Source: TMED-70 sp036164085 (lineage in GTDB: Bacteria; Chloroflexota; Dehalococcoidia; Lucifugimonadales; Lucifugimonadaceae). Taken from it: DNA of 64,000 nucleotides. The translations under genes and the position numbers were made by a program. Shown here piece after piece: positions 61,014 to 64,000 of this stretch. The notes under the pieces were generated by a model that did not search any database, was not told where the DNA came from, and saw only the letters and a list, made by a program, of their open reading frames with translations. Location: the NCBI GenBank assembly GCA_036164085.1, contig JAYZJV010000021.1, positions 105,641-169,640 of the forward strand, read 5' to 3'. Every line of letters starts with the position of its first letter. The first letter of the stretch is position 1.

Positions 61014-61931
61014 ATGAATTGGTACAAAGGTAATATACATACTCATTCAACAAATAGTGACGGCGATTCATCTCCAGAACATGTAGCAAGTTGGTACAAA
61101 AACAATAAATATGACTTTTTGGTGTTATCAGATCATAATCATCTTACAATTTTAGATGAAGGGAATACTAAAAAAGATAAATGGCCTTTGTTAGTTCCTG
61201 GAGAAGAAATAACTATTAGAGAAATCAATGGATCTCCAGCGGCACTTCATATAAACGGTATTGGTATAAAGAGTCTTATTACACCAGCTTCTTACGAAAG
61301 TAACATCGATGGAATTAGTGATGTTGTGGAAAAAGTCAATTCCCAAGGCGGGTTAGCCAGTATAAATCATCCAAACTATCAATGGTGGGTATCTGTAGAT
61401 GATATAAAGTATTCTAAAGATGCGTGGGCATTTGAAGTATTTAATGGTCATATGCATTCCAATAATGAAGGTTCGCTAAAATCTATGTCAACCGAAGAAA
61501 TATGGGACGACATACTATCATCAGGGAAATTGATTTATGGAGTTGCCAGTGATGATGCTCATCATTTTACAGAAGAGTTTTCATCAACGAGGTCAAATCC
61601 TGGAAGAGGTTGGATCTATGTAAAATCAAAGTCTCTTTCGGTTGAAGAAATTGTCAAATCAATGAGAAATGGAGATTTTTATTCGTCTACAGGAGTTGAG
61701 CTTGAAAACTTAGAAATTTCTAGATCAAAAATATATTTAAAAATAAAAAAAAGACCTGCTAAAGAAAAACAAAAATACACTATAAGAGTTATTAACGATT
61801 CTGGATTAGTTTTTTTTGAAAAAGAAGGGGATGAGCTAGAAATTGATACCGAAGGTATGAAAAAGTATTGTAGAGTAGTTATACGTTCTTCTGAAGGAAC
61901 CAATGCTTGGATTCAGCCGTTTTTTCTTTGA
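61014..61931 (+). CDS. PHP-domain metal-dependent phosphoesterase
   Basis: A protein of about 305 residues from ATG 61014. GNIHTHSTNSDGDSSPEH and FLVLSDHNHLT carry the metal His and Asp residues of the PHP domain, and ASINHPNY and VASDDAHHF further ones. The frame opens at TTG 60966 and passes ATG 60990, but 61014 begins right at the conserved WYKGNIHTHS and has AAAGGA eleven bases upstream. The last third resembles a beta-sandwich tail. Hydrolyses phosphoesters by family. Confidence 0.87.
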   Translation: MNWYKGNIHTHSTNSDGDSSPEHVASWYKNNKYDFLVLSDHNHLTILDEGNTKKDKWPLLVPGEEITIREINGSPAALHINGIGIKSLITPASYESNIDGISDVVEKVNSQGGLASINHPNYQWWVSVDDIKYSKDAWAFEVFNGHMHSNNEGSLKSMSTEEIWDDILSSGKLIYGVASDDAHHFTEEFSSTRSNPGRGWIYVKSKSLSVEEIVKSMRNGDFYSSTGVELENLEISRSKIYLKIKKRPAKEKQKYTIRVINDSGLVFFEKEGDELEIDTEGMKKYCRVVIRSSEGTNAWIQPFFL

Positions 61932-62068
61932 TCTGAAATATCGTGAATTGTATATGAGTTATATTCTGAAATTTTATACCAAGTTTCTCTATCTATAATT
62001 TCACCTAATTGGTTTTTATAGATAATTTTGTAATCTTTTATTTCTAAGGATTTTCTTTTATGGTTCAT
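61913..62068 (-). CDS. Small hypothetical protein (51 residues)
   Basis: Open frame from ATG 62068 to TGA 61913. The protein (MNHKRKSLEIKDYKIIYKNQ, then GEIIDRETWYKISEYNSYTI) is a charged, soluble sequence with plausible strand/helix content. No recognised family or ribosome site. It overlaps the 3' end of the PHP gene by 19 nt. Included because the amino-acid composition looks protein-like; it may be spurious. Confidence 0.4.
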   Translation of the reverse strand: MNHKRKSLEIKDYKIIYKNQLGEIIDRETWYKISEYNSYTIHDISDQRKNG

Positions 62069-62134
62069 ATTTAAATTTTTCGAGAATAATAATTATTTCA
62101 AATTTGAATCAAAAAATAAAATTAAATGTCATTT

Positions 62135-62572
62135 TTACTTTATTTCACCGGTTTCATACAAATGTTTTAAGGCTGTATATTCTATAGATTTATCATCTTC
62201 AAAAACCCAAATAATTTTTGGGGAGATATATTTGTTGAATTTATCAATAATATCTTTTTTGTTGATTTCATCTGACTCTTTACTCCTAAAAACTATAGTT
62301 CTTATTTCTTTAAATTCACTTTGAGTTAATTTAAATAATTTTTCAGCTTGAATTAGTCTTTTATTTGTTTGATTAGTAACTATCATCCCTTCAAGATGTA
62401 AATTTAATCTCTCATCTTGAATGTAATTAGTTAAAATTTCAAAATATAATTCTAATTCCTTTAAACAAGTATCAAGGAAATTAAAATCTAAATCATTGTC
62501 ATTTTGGTTTAGATGCTTAAAAAAATTCTCTACCCCTGAGATAATCTTTTGTTTGAAATTGGGGGGATTCAT
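62135..62572 (-). CDS. Hypothetical protein
   Basis: A 145-residue mainly helical protein with no family recognised: LDTCLKELELYFEILTNYI, RLIQAEKLFKLTQSEFKEIR and DIIDKFNKYISPKIIWVFEDD are its main helices. It has no signal peptide or TM segment. It ends in HLYETGEIK, resembling the KLYEDGEFK end of the 1118-1810 protein. It lies 26 bp downstream of the RRM gene on the same strand. Confidence 0.65.
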   Translation of the reverse strand: MNPPNFKQKIISGVENFFKHLNQNDNDLDFNFLDTCLKELELYFEILTNYIQDERLNLHLEGMIVTNQTNKRLIQAEKLFKLTQSEFKEIRTIVFRSKESDEINKKDIIDKFNKYISPKIIWVFEDDKSIEYTALKHLYETGEIK

Positions 62573-62598
62573 TAAGGAATAATTAGAGAAATATAATT

Positions 62599-62844
62599 TT
62601 AGTCTGCTTTGCCTCTTGATTGATTAACTTTTAATGGCCTTCCTTCTAACTCATGGCCTTCAAGAGCTTCTATAGCTTTAGAAGCAGAATCATCATCCAT
62701 CTCTACAAAACCAAAACCCTTAGATCTATTTGAGTCTTTGTACTTAATAACTTTTGCACTTTCGACTTCGCCATATTCAGCAAATAGTTCTTCTAAGTCT
62801 TTATCATCTACCGCCCAAGGGAGGTTTCCTACATAAATATCCAA
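62599..62844 (-). CDS. RRM RNA-binding protein
   Basis: A protein of about 81 residues that is one RNA-recognition motif. DIYVGNLPW is RNP2 and SKGFGFVEM is RNP1 with its aromatic residues. The end is GRPLKVNQSRGKAD. The start is TTG 62844, giving MDIYVGNLPW, the usual beginning of this single-RRM family; AAAGGA at 62852-62857 sits 7 nt before it. Longer starts at 62874 and 62907 have no such support. Relatives are induced in cold shock and act as RNA chaperones. Confidence 0.88.
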   Translation of the reverse strand: MDIYVGNLPWAVDDKDLEELFAEYGEVESAKVIKYKDSNRSKGFGFVEMDDDSASKAIEALEGHELEGRPLKVNQSRGKAD

Positions 62845-62930
62845 TATATTTTCCTTTATTATTGATTGCACCATTAAATTAGAACATTTTTTTTTAAAAA
62901 AATACATATAAAAAAGAAGTGTTTTTCAAA

Positions 62931-62977
62931 GAGAACTGATAATTACTAACAAAAGTGACTATGTCTTATCAGTTCTC
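62931..62977 (-). terminator. Inverted repeat upstream of the RRM gene, hairpin A
   Basis: GAGAACTGATA (62931-62941) pairs with TATCAGTTCTC (62967-62977): 11 bp around a 25-nt loop. Five T follow on the plus strand, and a weaker TTTGAAAAAC on the minus strand. It shares its stem with the 63106-63146 hairpin except for one compensated pair. It could be a terminator after ung or a structured RNA; the strand of action is uncertain. Confidence 0.6.
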
Positions 62978-63105
62978 CTTTTTGATTATAAAAAACAAAC
63001 TAATGAACTTTCTAATTTAATGTCACTTTTATTCACATTATGTTGTTTTAATAAGACAAATTTTAATAATTCATAGATTTGAAAAAATCGATTATAGAAA
63101 ATGAT

Positions 63106-63146
63106 AGAGAGAACCGATATTAAGTCCCTCAAGATCGGTTCTCTCT
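63106..63146 (-). terminator. Inverted repeat after ung, hairpin B
   Basis: AGAGAGAACCGAT (63106-63118) pairs with ATCGGTTCTCTCT (63134-63146): 13 bp perfect, with a 15-nt loop. It lies 16 bp after the ung stop in the direction of its transcription. The T-tract is weak, so this may stabilise or partially terminate the transcript. Region 62908-63161 otherwise holds no supported gene. Confidence 0.65.
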
Positions 63147-63161
63147 TAATTCTGTTTGAAC

Positions 63162-63842
63162 CTATTTTATCCAATTGATCTCATCTATATTTTTAGATGT
63201 TAGATATTGATTGGTTTTTGAAAAGGGTTTGCTTCCAAAAAAACCTCTATGTGCTGAAAGAGGAGAGGGGTGAGGGGATTGTATTACCAAGTGTTTAGAA
63301 TTATCTATATAATTATTTTTTGATTGTGCAAATTTCCCCCAAAGAATAAAAACTAAGTTAGTTTTTAATTCATTCAGTATCTTTATTACTTCATCTGTAA
63401 AATTTTCCCATCCTATTTTGGAATGCGATAAAGGTTTGTTTTCTTCTACAGTTAGAGTTGTATTGAGCAAAAATACTCCTTGCTTCGCCCAGTATTCTAA
63501 ATTTCCGTTACTTTTATCGATTTTTTTATTTAGGTCTTTTTCTAGCTCTTTATAAATATTTATTAATGAGGGAGGCAAAGGAATCTTATCACGAACAGAG
63601 AAACTTAGTCCATGTGCTTGCCTTGGGCCGTGATATGGGTCTTGGCCTAAAATGACAACCTTGACTTTTTCAAAATCACATAGTTCAAACGCGTTAAATA
63701 TTTGGGATTTACTTGGATATATTTTTTTGTTTTTTACGAATTCACTATTAAGAAATTTTTTTATATTTGACATATAATCTTTTGAAAATTCTGGCTCCAA
63801 AAGATTTAACCAGCCTGAAGGTAATTGTATTCTTTTATTCAA
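63162..63842 (-). CDS. ung: Uracil-DNA glycosylase
   Basis: A 226-residue family 1 uracil-DNA glycosylase. VILGQDPYHGPRQAHGLSFSV (about 60-80) holds the catalytic Asp and pyrimidine-excluding Tyr. VFLLNTTLTVEENKP, VFILWGKFAQ and SPHPSPLSAHRGFFGSKPFS are the other signature blocks, with the catalytic His in HPSPLS. It removes uracil from DNA in base-excision repair. It follows the bioY gene by 2 nt. Confidence 0.97.
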   Translation of the reverse strand: MNKRIQLPSGWLNLLEPEFSKDYMSNIKKFLNSEFVKNKKIYPSKSQIFNAFELCDFEKVKVVILGQDPYHGPRQAHGLSFSVRDKIPLPPSLINIYKELEKDLNKKIDKSNGNLEYWAKQGVFLLNTTLTVEENKPLSHSKIGWENFTDEVIKILNELKTNLVFILWGKFAQSKNNYIDNSKHLVIQSPHPSPLSAHRGFFGSKPFSKTNQYLTSKNIDEINWIK

Positions 63843-63844
63843 CT

Positions 63845-64000
63845 TTACTTTATATGTTTTTTTAATTTAGATTTTAATATACCTATTGTAAGTAAAGAAG
63901 CAGCGATAGCTTTAATGGTATCTCCAATCAAAAAGGGATAAACTGCTTGAGATAACAATTTTCCTTCTTCAGGCCAACTGAAATCAAAAATTGATAGCCA
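63845..64000 (-). CDS. bioY: BioY-family biotin transporter, C-terminal end only
   Basis: The frame is open from the window edge to TAA 63847-63845, the last 51 residues. AVYPFLIGDTIKAIAASLLTIG matches the PFLPGDLLKALLAALL block at the C-terminus of BioY, the S component of biotin ECF transporters. The N-terminal part lies beyond the window. It is 2 nt upstream of ung, so the two are probably cotranscribed. Confidence 0.75.
   Translation of the reverse strand, partial: WLSIFDFSWPEEGKLLSQAVYPFLIGDTIKAIAASLLTIGILKSKLKKHIK

Noticed and set aside
60991..61030. TGGTACAAAGG repeated 29 bp apart at the PHP start
   Set aside because: The second copy encodes the conserved WYKG of the protein; the first is probably a chance or residual duplication and offers no clear function.
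62986..63174. 62-residue frame between RRM and ung
   Set aside because: It runs through the perfect inverted repeat at 63106-63146 and overlaps ung; its sequence is composed of the hairpin and AT-rich flank and is not protein-like.

Overview
The window is AT-rich bacterial DNA, about one third G+C by eye. It is packed with genes on both strands, with short gaps and many 1-20 nt overlaps. No rRNA, tRNA, insertion sequence, phage gene or CRISPR array was recognised. The gene content suggests a free-living heterotroph with a wide appetite for small organic compounds: six enolase-superfamily (mandelate racemase/muconate lactonizing type) enzymes, many Rossmann oxidoreductases, three FAD amine/amino-acid oxidases, a Baeyer-Villiger-type monooxygenase, a copper amine oxidase, a sulfatase and three ABC importers or parts of them. 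Expansion of enolase-superfamily paralogues is a known trait of marine SAR202-type Chloroflexota, so that lineage is my best guess; it is an inference, since no phylogenetic marker gene is present.

Layout. 1-5.7 kb: a leucine-rich-repeat lipoprotein (cut by the edge), a hypothetical protein, a copper amine oxidase, an N-acylamino-acid-racemase-like enolase and a LysE exporter. 5.7-10.9 kb, minus strand: a six-gene sugar-acid operon (lactonase, mutarotase, iodotyrosine-deiodinase-like flavoprotein, SDR, Gfo/Idh/MocA dehydrogenase, galactonate-dehydratase-like enzyme). 10.9-20.7 kb: SDR, aldose-epimerase-like protein, GSA-type aminotransferase, MmpL transporter, then a four-gene operon (epimerase, amidohydrolase, 6-phosphogluconate dehydrogenase, FAD oxidase). 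20.7-29.2 kb, minus strand: enolase, MOSC protein, an unlisted 47-residue membrane protein, DUF1330, DinB, SDR, DUF805, FAD oxidase plus sulfatase, an unknown lipoprotein and a small RHH-like protein.

29.4-37 kb: a BMP-type nucleoside importer with a purine phosphoribosyltransferase, an enolase and a sarcosine-oxidase-like enzyme. 37-43.5 kb: a general amino-acid ABC importer behind a structured leader, then two tandem ketopantoate-reductase-like paralogues. 43.5-47.2 kb, minus strand: zinc alcohol dehydrogenase, glycerophosphodiesterase, rhamnonate-dehydratase-like enolase and transaldolase-like aldolase. 47.4-51 kb: D-threonine-aldolase/D-serine-dehydratase-like protein, a monooxygenase with an altered fingerprint, and an esterase. 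51-64 kb: an MFS transporter behind a leader that could switch its ribosome site, an M20 / formamidase / Gfo-Idh cluster, a tandem-repeat coiled-coil membrane protein, a second glycerophosphodiesterase, the sixth enolase, a nickel-type transporter, an orphan DppC-type permease with a large insertion, a PHP phosphoesterase, small proteins, an RRM protein, paired hairpins, ung and the end of bioY.

How the parts fit: transporters bring in nucleosides, amino acids and other solutes. Lactonase, mutarotase, dehydrogenases and acid-sugar dehydratases process sugar acids; flavin and copper oxidases release amines. Both complete ABC operons place a hairpin between the binding-protein gene and the membrane genes, which would let the binding protein be made in excess. 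The most unusual signals are the MFS leader, the IYD-like protein with its substrate triad, the monooxygenase lacking its fingerprint histidine, the paired hairpins with a compensatory change, and four unannotated or barely annotated small membrane or coiled-coil proteins.
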